From DAONJL01 sp035405645 [NCBI: bacterium] (lineage in GTDB: Bacteria; JAGOBX01; DAONJL01): a stretch of DNA of 7,052 bases. The stretch covers positions 1 through 7,052 of the forward strand of contig DAONJL010000080.1 of assembly GCA_035405645.1 (NCBI GenBank). The letters run 5' to 3'. Numbering within the stretch: the first letter of the stretch is position 1; every line of letters starts with the position of its first letter. Positions 6,909 to 7,052 of the stretch are shown here, one piece after another. The position numbers and the translations under genes were made by a program. The notes below the pieces were generated by a model. That model saw nothing but the letters and a program-made list of their open reading frames with translations. It was not told the origin of the DNA and did not search any database.

Positions 6909-7052
6909 AATTTTTATTTATTTCATTTTTTATCCAAGATAAAATTATATTAATTATATAATCAATTTCATTTTTATCAAGAACTTTATTTTTTTTTATC
7001 AGAAAATATCCCAGACATGGTATACCCCTTTGCAGCATTACGAATAGTAAGT
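6907..7052 (-). CDS. 3' end of an upstream gene, possibly a cytochrome c-like protein; possible frameshift
   Basis: Only the C-terminus is in the window. The frame ending at TAA 6909-6907 is open to the right edge (47 residues). Its last part, [20 protein letters not shown], resembles the C-terminal helix of cytochrome c domains (LSxEEIxxIVxYIxSW). Before the nine-A run (bases 6989-6997) a different frame gives the better match: [17 protein letters not shown], with a Met placed like a distal haem ligand. That frame ends at TAA 6988-6986. One A fewer in the run would join the two into one continuous cytochrome c-like tail. Either the sequence has a one-base error, the gene is frameshifted, or slippage restores the frame; alternatively, the single open frame is real and the resemblance is coincidental. 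No CxxCH motif is visible because the N-terminal part is missing. Confidence 0.4.
   Translation of the reverse strand, partial: LLFVMLQRGIPCLGYFLIKKNKVLDKNEIDYIINIILSWIKNEINKN

Overview
This window comes from a strongly AT-rich bacterial genome. Every supportable gene lies on the minus strand, so transcription runs from right to left. The diderm-style signalling genes (GGDEF, CHASE2, MshEN), a possible cytochrome c tail, and an archaeal-type aldolase of the alternative aromatic pathway suggest an uncultured or little-studied bacterial lineage. I cannot place it in a phylum from this sequence alone.

Right part (about 5100-7052), biosynthesis. The right edge holds the 3' end of a gene whose last codons resemble the C-terminus of a cytochrome c domain, with a possible one-base frame problem at a run of nine A. 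It is followed by a class I aldolase of the 2-amino-3,7-dideoxy-D-threo-hept-6-ulosonate (ADH) synthase / FbaB family, then by dapA (4-hydroxy-tetrahydrodipicolinate synthase). If the aldolase is ADH synthase, both enzymes consume L-aspartate semialdehyde, one towards aromatic compounds and one towards lysine/diaminopimelate.

Middle (3938-5111), transport. A complete UgpC/MalK/MsmK-type sugar ABC transporter ATPase has a strong ribosome binding site and a plausible promoter of its own. No permease or binding-protein gene is next to it in the window.

Left part (1-3915), signalling. Four tightly packed genes follow: two membrane-bound GAF-GGDEF diguanylate cyclases, a small MshEN-like (candidate c-di-GMP-binding) protein with a coiled-coil tail, and the N-terminus of a CHASE2 sensor that runs off the left edge. 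The junctions are an 8-base overlap, a 3-base gap and a 2-base gap, which points to one translationally coupled unit. I read it as a candidate local c-di-GMP module: two synthases (one with the inhibitory I-site, one without), a likely receptor, and an extracytoplasmic sensor. This is the most interesting part of the window.

No tRNA, rRNA, CRISPR array, insertion sequence or convincing GC-rich intrinsic terminator was seen. Apart from the genes, the only notable gaps are 5045-5107 and 5987-6095.
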